Part shown: positions 1 to 6,647 of the stretch, piece after piece
Layout: every line of letters begins with the position of its first letter
Position numbering within the stretch: position 1 is the stretch's first letter
From: CAYUUR01 sp052034685
GTDB taxonomy: Bacteria; Patescibacteriota; Saccharimonadia; Saccharimonadales; CAYUUR01
Length of the DNA stretch: 43,333 nucleotides
NCBI GenBank assembly: GCA_052034685.1
Contig: JBPOIH010000016.1
Coordinates: forward strand, 1-43,333
Reading direction: 5' to 3'
Made by a program: the position numbers and the translations under genes
Notes under the pieces: model-generated
The model's input: the letters and a program-made list of their open reading frames with translations, nothing else
What the model was told of the DNA's origin: nothing
Database searches by the model: none

Positions 1-66
1 TGTTTTTCGAAAAAAGATAAAAAAGTCGTCTGTATATAGACTTCCTTCCTCTGTCTCTTAATTGTA

Positions 67-187
67 CGGGTGAACCAAGAGTATCAAGGTAGTACAAAGT
101 CTCCACCTTGACACTCTTGGCCTACGCCCGAATCTCCTTTGGCAGAGAGGCAGAAAGTCCTCTCAAGAATTAACAAAGGAGGGTTTC
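67..187 (+). promoter_or_regulatory. Structured 5' leader of the DUF3768 gene with SD-masking helix
   Basis: A long hairpin has arms at 75-90 and 105-120 (16 bp, one mismatch, 14-nt loop), extended by CGGGTG (67-72) pairing with CGCCCG (125-130). Directly after it, CTCCTTT (134-140) is perfectly complementary to the Shine-Dalgarno AAAGGAG (175-181), enclosing an inner helix GAGAGG (145-150)/CCTCTC (159-164). The pairing is read directly from the sequence. That it controls translation of the gene at 188 is inference. Confidence 0.6.
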
Positions 188-502
188 ATGGAAACTCAAG
201 TTCAAGACATAGCAAAATTAAATGATAGGTTCCGCGGGATGTGCCTAGATGTGTTTTACACAGCGGGGGTACGTGATGGCATTATGGATCTCATTGGATT
301 ATCGCAGGCGGTTGAGAGTTTCAATAACTTCAATGAGAGTAATGATCCGCATGGAGAACATGACTTTGGATCACTATTCTTCGAGGGTAAGAAGATCTTC
401 TGGAAGATAGATTACTACGATCAGGATCTGAAGTTCTGGTGCGATCCACTGGATAAGGCATGCCGTCGTGTACTCACGATAATGCTAGCCGAGGACTATT
501 AG
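188..502 (+). CDS. DUF3768 domain protein
   Basis: A 104-residue protein that spans essentially one DUF3768 domain. The family signatures are clear: an N-terminal LNDRFR segment, TAGV near residue 26, a DPHGEHDFG block around residue 53, FWKIDYYD around residue 70, and the C-terminal RVLTIMLAEDY. The family has no established function and, from general knowledge, is mostly met in proteobacterial genomes and plasmids, so its presence here suggests transfer. There is no signal peptide or membrane segment. The start is fixed by a strong AAAGGAGG Shine-Dalgarno seven to eight bases upstream, which the leader can mask. The gene stands alone, converging on the minus-strand gene at 534-1274. Confidence 0.85.
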   Translation: METQVQDIAKLNDRFRGMCLDVFYTAGVRDGIMDLIGLSQAVESFNNFNESNDPHGEHDFGSLFFEGKKIFWKIDYYDQDLKFWCDPLDKACRRVLTIMLAEDY

Positions 503-533
503 GTTCGCTGTCCTGAGCATGACGATAAACTGC

Positions 534-1274
534 TCAAAGCACAGAAGCACCAGCAAGTAAGCTCTCCAAACTTACCGCTAATACCTTTATATCGTCTATA
601 CCCGTGGACTCGAATACCGACTCGGTGTATTCAAGAAATGTTTTTGCCTGTCGATCATTGGCTAGAATAAATAGTAGTGCTGGATAATTGCCATCCGGCC
701 AGCCTTCATCATCATAGTGTTCTAGCAGTTTGTTGAACCGCTTTCGAACCAAGAATGGCTGGCTGTCATGATTAACTTCAACAAAGAACTCATCGGGCTT
801 AGTATCGATCGGCTCCTGCCTTCGTAAGTAGAGATGCGGGCGAGGCAACGGGAAGTCACCGTCGCCAGCGATTTCAGTTGAACTGTAGATATAGAATTCT
901 TCGGGATAGGCTTGCTTGATGTAGTTAGCAAGCTGGAATGTAGCCAGGCAATGATTAATAAACGATTCGGATTTCTGGTTATACATTGCGTGCAGTGCCT
1001 TTTTGGATAAGTCGGTACTCTTGGTAAGGTAAACAATACCTTTTGAAGCGAGACTGTATCGGGCACCTTTACGGTCAATACGGAATGAATCGTTATACTG
1101 CTTTTTAATGTACTTTCGATCTACTAGGTTTTGAAGCATTCGGTTAAGACTGTCTTTATTTACTCCACGATATGTAGCTAACAATGAAGAGGTTACAACG
1201 CGGAATTTGAATATGATCTTTAAGGTATGTAGTTGTTTACTACTCAGGTTTTCTGAGACTTGCTGCTTTGCCAT
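534..1274 (-). CDS. Replication-relaxation-like (winged helix plus nuclease-like) protein
   Basis: A 246-residue protein. Residues about 8-80 look like a winged-helix DNA-binding domain (QLHTLKIIFKFR, then SLNRMLQNLVDRKYIKK). A basic linker with RKGARYSLASKGIVYL is typical of replication-relaxation family proteins (Replic_Relax). The C-terminal half has a pattern expected of a restriction-nuclease-like or MobC-like fold: KPDEFFVEVNHDSQPF followed by RKRFNKLLEHY. These proteins occur on plasmids and integrated elements and are linked to replication or conjugal relaxation, but the biochemical role is poorly defined. It is probably part of the mobile segment that includes the recombinase. The family assignment is by pattern and is moderately sure. 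Confidence 0.6.
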   Translation of the reverse strand: MAKQQVSENLSSKQLHTLKIIFKFRVVTSSLLATYRGVNKDSLNRMLQNLVDRKYIKKQYNDSFRIDRKGARYSLASKGIVYLTKSTDLSKKALHAMYNQKSESFINHCLATFQLANYIKQAYPEEFYIYSSTEIAGDGDFPLPRPHLYLRRQEPIDTKPDEFFVEVNHDSQPFLVRKRFNKLLEHYDDEGWPDGNYPALLFILANDRQAKTFLEYTESVFESTGIDDIKVLAVSLESLLAGASVL

Positions 1275-1300
1275 GAACTACCTGCACTTTCTTTCTCTCA

Positions 1301-1321
1301 CTTATATATACTATATATAAG
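1301..1321. promoter_or_regulatory. Perfect AT-rich palindrome upstream of the replication-relaxation-like gene
   Basis: CTTATATATA (1301-1310) and TATATATAAG (1312-1321) form a perfect 10-bp inverted repeat around one base. It lies 27 bp upstream of the start of the minus-strand gene ending at 534, so it may be an operator or part of its promoter. No binding protein can be named. Confidence 0.45.
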
Positions 1322-1364
1322 AGGATGAGTAAATATGTATGTTCTGTATCTGTTGATTGCTTAT

Positions 1365-1395
1365 TAAAAAGGCATTATGCACAACGCCTTTTATT
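1365..1395. terminator. Weak terminator-like hairpin
   Basis: AAAAGGC (1367-1373) can pair with GCCTTTT (1386-1392) across a 12-nt loop, with short A and T tracts on either side. It sits between two divergent transcription units and could end transcription on either strand. The stem is short, so the call is tentative. Confidence 0.3.
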
Positions 1396-1420
1396 GTGGA
1401 TAAAATTGTACGTAAAACCC

Positions 1421-1450
1421 TTGCAACTATCCGTGCTCGGATAGTATAAT
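1421..1450 (+). promoter_or_regulatory. Recombinase-operon promoter with palindromic spacer operator
   Basis: The -35 box TTGCAA (1421-1426) and the -10 box TATAAT (1445-1450) are separated by exactly 18 bp. That spacer is a perfect inverted repeat: CTATCCG (1427-1433), TGCT, CGGATAG (1438-1444). A dyad filling the whole spacer is a typical repressor-site arrangement, so this promoter for the small gene and recombinase is probably repressible. No repressor is identified in the window. Confidence 0.7.
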
Positions 1451-1471
1451 AAGAGCGTAAGGATAACAATT

Positions 1472-1657
1472 ATGTCTGTAGAGGGTACAGTCGGAACAAT
1501 TCCTAAAGAAACAATCGAGGCACTACGCCTTATCCTTGAACGTGAGCAGTCAAGGGATATTGATGAGGCCGAAGCTAGTGAGATCGGCGAGTCTCTACTA
1601 ACGTTTTATGAGCTACTAGGGCAACAAAGCGAGACAGATGATGAGCGATGCGAATAA
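1472..1657 (+). CDS. Small acidic protein upstream of the serine recombinase
   Basis: A 61-residue acidic protein with no family that I recognise. It is predicted helical, with IPKETIEALRLILEREQ followed by an Asp/Glu-rich stretch and SLLTFYELLG. It follows the strong palindrome-bearing promoter and an AAGGAT ribosome-binding site, and its last 20 bases overlap the start of the recombinase gene, so the two are co-transcribed and probably translationally coupled. By position it might be an accessory or regulatory factor for the recombinase, but nothing in the sequence proves that. No cysteine pairs, signal peptide or membrane segment are present. Confidence 0.65.
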   Translation: MSVEGTVGTIPKETIEALRLILEREQSRDIDEAEASEIGESLLTFYELLGQQSETDDERCE

Positions 1658-3131
1658 AGCCGTAATCATCGCCCGCGTGTCCAGTAAGCGCCAAGAGGAT
1701 GAGGGCTACTCACTCCCGGCACAAAAGCGCTTACTTAATAGCTACGCCATAGACAAAGGTCTTAAGCCTCTTAAGAGCTACGAGATTGCCGAGTCTGCTT
1801 CGAAGAACGAGCAGCGCCGCATATTTAGAGAGGCGATGAAATTTATTGAAGACAACGGCGTGAAACACTTAGTTGTCGAAAAGGTTGATCGGCACGTCCG
1901 CAACTTACATGACGCGGTAGAAACCAATGATTGGTTGATGGCGGATGAAGCAAAGCGAGTCCACTTCGTAAAAGACTCTCTTATCATGCACAAGAACTCC
2001 AGATCTCAAGAGTGGCTTAACTGGGGCATCCGTGTCGTTATGGCCAAAAACTACATCGATAACTTGCGAGAAGAAGCCATGAAAGGCTGGGCAGAGAAAC
2101 TAGCACAAGGCTGGCTTCCCGGCGTGCCTCCTCCTGGATATATGACGGTCACCGAGAATGGTAAACGTGTTCACATACCAAATCCCGATACAGCAGGGCT
2201 TATACGTAAAGCGTTTGAACTTTACTTAGAGCCGAGTCAGTCTATCGCATCGGTTGCGCAGGAAATGGCGCGTATGGGTATCAGAACCCGTAAGGGTCAC
2301 CCGTACTATAAAAGCCAGGTACAGCGCATACTTACTAATCCGTTCTACATCGGGATCAATCGACATAACGGCAAAGACTATCCCGGCGTGCAAGAAACGT
2401 TCATCTCAAAAAAGGTCTTTGATCAAGTTCAAACAAAGATGCGTCGAAAGATACCAACGAGGTACCGTAAACACAATCCTGTATTTAAGAATCTGATCAC
2501 ATGCAAGGGTTGTAATGGCCTTGTAACTTGGCAGCTACAAAAAGGTCGTTATTATGGTGCCTGCCAACGCAAGAGTCAGCAGTGCAAGGATTCCAAATTC
2601 CTACGCGAAGATGCTATCGAGGAAGAGATAGCTCGCATGCTTCAAAACCTCGTGAGCCCATCTCCAGAAGTCATCGAATGGGTCGCTGATGCAATGAGGA
2701 ACAAGCACCACAGCACGATAGAAGACAACTCTAAGCTTATCGCATCCATCGAAACGCAGCTTGAACGTATTAAGCGCATGGATAGCAACCTATATGACGA
2801 CAAGCTTGCCGGAGAGATCAACGAAGAGAGATACAGCCAGAAGCATCAAGAGTTCAACAATAGTAGGCTTGAGCTTGAGGAGCGTCTTAGTAAAGTAGAC
2901 AAAACGCTATCGGCCATACTCGACAAGAAGCTCGTACTGCTTGAACTCTCGCAGAAGGCCTCCGAAATATACGCCAAGAAGACTCCAGAGCAGAAACGTA
3001 CGATAATAACCAAACTTTTCCGAAAACTAGAATACACAGGAGGATCCGTATCTGTTAGCTACACGAATTTTAGCCGAGCAATCGCTCAAAATGTAACATT
3101 AACGCGAAATATAATGGGAGGTACGAAATGA
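1638..3131 (+). CDS. Large serine recombinase (site-specific integrase)
   Basis: A 497-residue large serine recombinase. The N-terminal resolvase domain has ARVSSKRQ, with Ser15 as the expected nucleophile and Arg13 beside it, then GYSLPAQ and the VDRHVRN motif supplying Arg85 and Arg88. A recombinase domain follows (PPGY at about 165, NPFYIGI at about 234). A zinc ribbon has Cys289, Cys292, Cys309 and Cys316. A coiled coil covers roughly 362-440, as usual for integrases that control direction of recombination. Start codons at 1638 and 1641 are both possible; both overlap the preceding gene. The gene ends 80 bp from the 3' end of tRNA-Gln, so it probably drove integration of this segment. A small ORF starts at the stop codon (ATGA). 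Confidence 0.95.
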   Translation: MMSDANKAVIIARVSSKRQEDEGYSLPAQKRLLNSYAIDKGLKPLKSYEIAESASKNEQRRIFREAMKFIEDNGVKHLVVEKVDRHVRNLHDAVETNDWLMADEAKRVHFVKDSLIMHKNSRSQEWLNWGIRVVMAKNYIDNLREEAMKGWAEKLAQGWLPGVPPPGYMTVTENGKRVHIPNPDTAGLIRKAFELYLEPSQSIASVAQEMARMGIRTRKGHPYYKSQVQRILTNPFYIGINRHNGKDYPGVQETFISKKVFDQVQTKMRRKIPTRYRKHNPVFKNLITCKGCNGLVTWQLQKGRYYGACQRKSQQCKDSKFLREDAIEEEIARMLQNLVSPSPEVIEWVADAMRNKHHSTIEDNSKLIASIETQLERIKRMDSNLYDDKLAGEINEERYSQKHQEFNNSRLELEERLSKVDKTLSAILDKKLVLLELSQKASEIYAKKTPEQKRTIITKLFRKLEYTGGSVSVSYTNFSRAIAQNVTLTRNIMGGTK

Positions 3132-3301
3132 GTAATCGAACTAACAAAAAAGCCCCTGACAACAGGGGAAATAATGAAGAAAAGGAGCTAGAAATGTTAT
3201 TGCGTTCTATTTGGCTGGGGCGGAGGGATTCGAACCCCCGAATGCCAGTACCAAAAACTGGTGCCTTACCACTTGGCGACGCCCCATTAAATTGTGATTA
3301 A
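3128..3301 (+). CDS. Possible truncated ORF reading from the element into the tRNA-Gln region
   Basis: A 57-codon ORF starts at an ATGA overlap with the recombinase stop. Its first 28 or so residues are charged and plausible as protein (MSNRTNKKAPD, then EEKELEMLL). From about residue 29 it reads antisense through tRNA-Gln, giving the well-known artefact-like RRDSNPR segment. It could be the remnant of a gene cut at the integration junction, or chance. There is no Shine-Dalgarno apart from coupling, and a minus-strand terminator hairpin lies inside it. Confidence 0.2.
   Translation: MSNRTNKKAPDNRGNNEEKELEMLLRSIWLGRRDSNPRMPVPKTGALPLGDAPLNCD
3146..3168 (-). terminator. Intrinsic terminator for tRNA-Gln
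   Basis: On the minus strand, CCCCTG and CAGGGG pair around a four-base loop and are followed by a run of six T. It lies just downstream of tRNA-Gln on the same strand. Confidence 0.75.
3212..3286 (-). tRNA. tRNA-Gln(TTG), CCA encoded
   Basis: The acceptor arms TGGGGCG/CGCCCCA, D arm, T arm with GGTTCGAATCC and encoded GCCA end are all present. The anticodon loop TTTTGGT gives anticodon TTG, and the discriminator is G, as expected for tRNA-Gln. Its 3' end faces the serine recombinase, which suggests a junction of the integrated segment. Confidence 0.95.
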
Positions 3302-3320
3302 CAGAGTAGAGTGTACCTTA

Positions 3321-3896
3321 TTATTGAGCGATCTGCAATCGTGTTAGATGTTCGCGTGCGGTCTCGGCCATCTCGCCAATACGTTTAAGTAGCGTAAAGT
3401 CAGAACCAGTGAAAGACCGTACTTGCACTGTGCGTGCTGGCGCAACAACGCCCTGTTCTAAAATTGGCTCTGGTTTCTCAAAAGGATGCTTCTCAAAATA
3501 GCGACCTTTTTCTGAGCCCTCTAGTACGTCAATTACACACCTAACAACGCCGGGCACACGCAAATTACCCCGATACCTTGCAGGTTCCTCAAGGGCGAGT
3601 ACTACGTATGACACTGGTGCTTCGTGTTCGGTAAGTCGTATCCCAAGACTACCAATGTGTGCGATCTTTTGTTGCGATAAAGCGTAAAACTCCGCAATAG
3701 AAACAGCTGCATCGTGCGCCTTCTCTTCCCAGAATGTATCGGCTGTAAAGGACGTTTCTTCATATCTTGGCAGTAGGCCGATCTGTCCCGCATCAGGTTC
3801 GGCCCTCGCCTCAATGAATTCACTTGTCATACCTTGGCGAAAGAACGTCTGAAAGTCACTATTTGATACGCTTATTTGATTATTAGTAAGAGCCAT
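3321..3896 (-). CDS. Conserved-looking protein of unknown function
   Basis: A 191-residue soluble protein that I do not recognise. No signal peptide, membrane segment or metal-binding motif is visible. The central part alternates beta-like stretches (APVSYVVLALEEPARY, VVRCVIDVLEG), and the C-terminus is helical (FTLLKRIGEMAETAREHL). A good GGAGGAG ribosome-binding site precedes the ATG by five bases, which supports translation. It is transcribed toward tRNA-Gln and divergently from the M15 peptidase gene at 4026. It could be a chromosomal core gene just outside the integrated segment. Confidence 0.7.
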   Translation of the reverse strand: MALTNNQISVSNSDFQTFFRQGMTSEFIEARAEPDAGQIGLLPRYEETSFTADTFWEEKAHDAAVSIAEFYALSQQKIAHIGSLGIRLTEHEAPVSYVVLALEEPARYRGNLRVPGVVRCVIDVLEGSEKGRYFEKHPFEKPEPILEQGVVAPARTVQVRSFTGSDFTLLKRIGEMAETAREHLTRLQIAQ

Positions 3897-4009
3897 TAAT
3901 TCTCCTCCCGGAGTATCTTATCTATGCATCATAGTCTGCGCCTGGCATATTTTAATGTCAAGCAAGTTTGTGGTGAAATATAAACAAAAGCGCTTTTCGC
4001 TAAGAAGCG

Positions 4010-4015
4010 TATACT
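4010..4015 (+). promoter_or_regulatory. -10 box placed for a leaderless transcript of the M15 peptidase gene
   Basis: TATACT at 4010-4015 lies 10 bases before the ATG at 4026, and no Shine-Dalgarno is present. The -35 region is not consensus, but CGCTT and AAGCG form a small dyad at 3991-4009. The same spacing recurs at many genes in this window. Confidence 0.5.
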
Positions 4016-4025
4016 GTAACAGAGT

Positions 4026-4901
4026 ATGCGCGTCATAGAGCCTCGTCAAACCAAGCCTACCAAACGAACTTCGCGTCGTATGCCGCGACCACGCAAATTG
4101 ATGATTGTGGGCGTCAGCGTATTCGTACTGCTTGGCATTGGGGCATGGTGGAGTGATCTCTACCCTGAGAAGTCCCTTTCTAGCTATTTCTTCAAGAGTA
4201 CTGATATAGCGGTTGAGACAAAAACACCTGATACACAGCTTGTTGCCTATACGTCCAGCGGTTTTAGTGATCTATATAGTACATTTGATTACCCCAACAC
4301 CCAACAAATAACTGTCCAGCCTACCATTACCGGCAATGTGCTCGCTGACGAACGGATTAAAACAATAGCCGAAAAGCGTGGCTATAGGCTGCAGAGCACT
4401 CCGGTGGCAAGAATTACAAAAACTGATGAACCTGATCTTTCCGGTGATGATTTGCTGCAGCCACTGGCTCTAGGTGGTTGGCAGGATCTGAAAGCAGCGG
4501 CAAAGTTGGCCGGAGTGGCTTTGCGTTTGCAGTCTGCATACCGTTCGCTAGAATATCAGCGTCGACTATTTCTAAATGACCTTTCTGAGAATGCTACCTA
4601 TGCGACTGACATTGCCAATGGCTTGGTAGATGATAAGGTTGATCGGATTCTTGCCACGACCGCGCCTCCCGGATATTCACGCCATCATACCGGATACGCC
4701 ATTGACCTAGCATGTTACCCAGGGGGCGTATTCGTGACGTTTGCCACTAGCCCATGTAATACCTGGCTCAGCGCCAACAACTACGAAAACGCCAAAAAAC
4801 ACGGTTGGATCCCCAGTTACCCTGTCGGTACGGCACATCAAGGACCAGAACCCGAACCGTGGGAGTACGTATGGGTTGGCAAGGACAGGCTGACAAATTA
4901 G
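4026..4901 (+). CDS. M15-family (VanY-like) peptidase with altered zinc site
   Basis: A 291-residue protein with a basic N-terminus and one membrane anchor (about residues 25-43), so the catalytic part should lie outside the membrane. The M15 core is evident: SAYRSLEYQ around 170-178, then the SxHxxGxAxD motif with Ser218, His220 and Asp227. The usual EPWH motif, which supplies the catalytic Glu and third zinc-ligand His, reads EPWE here (Glu277, Glu280). The last ligand is therefore Glu or missing, and activity or specificity may differ from a normal D,D- or L,D-carboxypeptidase. It converges on an intact paralogue with a 4-bp overlap. The expected role is peptidoglycan peptide trimming. Confidence 0.85.
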   Translation: MRVIEPRQTKPTKRTSRRMPRPRKLMIVGVSVFVLLGIGAWWSDLYPEKSLSSYFFKSTDIAVETKTPDTQLVAYTSSGFSDLYSTFDYPNTQQITVQPTITGNVLADERIKTIAEKRGYRLQSTPVARITKTDEPDLSGDDLLQPLALGGWQDLKAAAKLAGVALRLQSAYRSLEYQRRLFLNDLSENATYATDIANGLVDDKVDRILATTAPPGYSRHHTGYAIDLACYPGGVFVTFATSPCNTWLSANNYENAKKHGWIPSYPVGTAHQGPEPEPWEYVWVGKDRLTN

Positions 4902-5620
4902 TTATAGTCAGGTGCTGCCGGTAGTTGAAAGAACTGCTCCATGGTCGTTTTGTTTTGATAAATTTCTGTAGCAAGCGGTACGCCAACATACCTAAAGTGC
5001 CATGGCTCGTAGCTATAGCCCACTATGGATTCCATGCCCGGTGGGTAGCGAAGAATATATCCATAGGTATGGGCGTTCTTGGCAAGCCATTTTGCGGTTT
5101 TTGTGTCTTTAAAACAATCTTCGATTACACATATGCCATCGGTGCCACTTAGGTCTATGGCCAAACCGGTTTGATGCTCGCTATAGCCTGGTTTGGCGCT
5201 GTAGCGATTAGCAGCTGCTTGCCCATCCTGATCCACGTAGCGATTATAGACGGATTCTTGTAAAGAATACGATCGGTAGCCGCTAGCCAACATCAACGGC
5301 AGTCCTGTCTTTTTGGCCGCTCTTGCCAGTTGCTCTAATGCTGTTGCAGCATCATCACGCAGTTGCATTTCTGTGCTTGAATTACGGAGCATAATGTCTG
5401 GATAACGCATGTTTTTGGGCGTATAGTCACTCGGTAAGCGACGTTTTTTGTTTACAACTACCCATTGACTGTCAGGCTTACTGAGCGAATACGTACTTTT
5501 GTTGAAAGTGCTTTGTTGTGTGGAGCTACTTGGTGTTACGGCTTTTTCTGGTCGTAATAGCAGCCACGCAGTTACGCACAAAAATACCAGGATTCCGAAA
5601 GCAAAGAGTTTTTTAGGCAT
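4898..5620 (-). CDS. D-alanyl-D-alanine (VanY/LdcB-type) carboxypeptidase
   Basis: A 240-residue M15B peptidase. An N-terminal membrane anchor or signal covers residues 4-22, followed by a Ser/Thr-rich linker. The catalytic domain has SGYRSYSLQ near 113, SxHxxGxAxD with Ser147, His149 and Asp156, and an intact EPWHFRYVG with Glu205 and His208. All expected zinc ligands and the catalytic Glu are therefore present. Cys164 and Cys169 could form a disulfide outside the cell. The family cleaves terminal D-Ala or related bonds of peptidoglycan stem peptides. A TATACT -10 box (5628-5633) lies seven bases from the ATG and there is no Shine-Dalgarno, which suggests a leaderless mRNA. Confidence 0.92.
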   Translation of the reverse strand: MPKKLFAFGILVFLCVTAWLLLRPEKAVTPSSSTQQSTFNKSTYSLSKPDSQWVVVNKKRRLPSDYTPKNMRYPDIMLRNSSTEMQLRDDAATALEQLARAAKKTGLPLMLASGYRSYSLQESVYNRYVDQDGQAAANRYSAKPGYSEHQTGLAIDLSGTDGICVIEDCFKDTKTAKWLAKNAHTYGYILRYPPGMESIVGYSYEPWHFRYVGVPLATEIYQNKTTMEQFFQLPAAPDYN

Positions 5621-5660
5621 GACTAGTAGTATAGCAATGTTACTATGATTCTTCTTTTGC

Positions 5661-5689
5661 TTGCGAGTACTACTGTTTTCAATTAGAGT
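5661..5689 (+). promoter_or_regulatory. Promoter of the alpha/beta hydrolase gene
   Basis: TTGCGA (5661-5666), a 17-bp spacer and TAGAGT (5684-5689) stand eight bases before the ATG. The start of transcription would fall at or very near the start codon. Confidence 0.5.
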
Positions 5690-5697
5690 TATCTGTA

Positions 5698-6627
5698 ATG
5701 TCTAAGAAGAAAGTGCCGCAGCCAGAAGATTATATTCGTCCGCTGTTTATTGATGGCATGCATGGGCGCGTCCTAAGGATGCCGCCTCCTGCTGGAAAAA
5801 CTCGAGAGATTCTCTTTGTGTACGGCCATCATTCTACGTTAGAACGTTGGTGGGGTGTTATGCAGGATCTCAATCAGTATGGAGCGGTCACCATGCCTGA
5901 CCTTCCTGGATTTGGTGGAATGGACAGCTTCTACAAGAACGGTTCAGAACCAACCATAGATAATTTGGCCGATTACCTCGCGTCATTTATAAAGCTGTTC
6001 TACAAACGCCGTCGTGTGACGATAGCAGGTCTGTCGTTTGGTTTTGTAGTTGTGACCAGGATGTTACAACGCTACCCTGAGCTTGCCAAGAAAGTTGATC
6101 TGCTCGTTAGTGTGGTTGGCTTTGCCCATAAAGACGACTTTGTATTCACCAAACCTCGTTATTACAGTTATCTAGGGCTAGCAAAAGCAGTCAATGGCAA
6201 ATATCGTGCCAAAGTCTTCCGTGCTTTGTTTCTTAATAGGTTTGTTTTAAAAATGGCTTATGCAAAAACTCGTAACGCCAAACAGAAATTCATTGATAAA
6301 TCCGCAGATGAATTTGCAGAAACCATGCAGAATGAAATAAAACTATGGCACGTCAATGACGTGCGTACCCGTGTATGCACAGTTATTCAATTCCTGCAGC
6401 TCAACAACTGCACTCAACAGGTTGATTTGCCCGTGTGGCATGTGTCTGTAAAAGCAGATCGATACTTTGATAATCATATGGTAGAACAACACATGCGCGT
6501 GATATTTAACGACTTCCATGATGTGCCGTCGAAGATGAAGACTCATGCTCCAAGTATTATTGCCAGTAAGAAGTCAGCTGCCGCTCTATTGCCAAACAGA
6601 ATCCGCCAGTTATTGTCTGAATCCTAA
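5698..6627 (+). CDS. Alpha/beta hydrolase
   Basis: A 309-residue alpha/beta-hydrolase fold protein. It has the oxyanion-loop type stretch VYGHHSTLERWW (41-52), MPDLPGFG (67-73) and the nucleophile elbow AGLSFG, with Ser113. The likely acid lies in the segment VSVKADRYFDN. The candidate His is less certain; the C-terminal THAPS region is one option. No signal peptide is seen, and the substrate cannot be told from sequence. It heads a same-strand run with two GT4 glycosyltransferases and a membrane permease-like protein, so a role in lipid or envelope metabolism is plausible but unproven. Confidence 0.85.
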   Translation: MSKKKVPQPEDYIRPLFIDGMHGRVLRMPPPAGKTREILFVYGHHSTLERWWGVMQDLNQYGAVTMPDLPGFGGMDSFYKNGSEPTIDNLADYLASFIKLFYKRRRVTIAGLSFGFVVVTRMLQRYPELAKKVDLLVSVVGFAHKDDFVFTKPRYYSYLGLAKAVNGKYRAKVFRALFLNRFVLKMAYAKTRNAKQKFIDKSADEFAETMQNEIKLWHVNDVRTRVCTVIQFLQLNNCTQQVDLPVWHVSVKADRYFDNHMVEQHMRVIFNDFHDVPSKMKTHAPSIIASKKSAAALLPNRIRQLLSES

Positions 6628-6638
6628 AGTGCTATAAT
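6610..6638 (+). promoter_or_regulatory. Promoter of the first GT4 gene
   Basis: TTATTG (6610-6615), a 17-bp spacer and a consensus TATAAT (6633-6638) sit nine bases before the ATG at 6648. No Shine-Dalgarno lies between, so a leaderless mRNA is expected. Confidence 0.65.
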
Positions 6639-6647
6639 ACCTACAAG

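Noticed and set aside
722..1078. Minus-strand ORF of 118 codons inside the replication-relaxation-like gene
   Set aside because: It is an alternative frame of the longer, better-supported gene.
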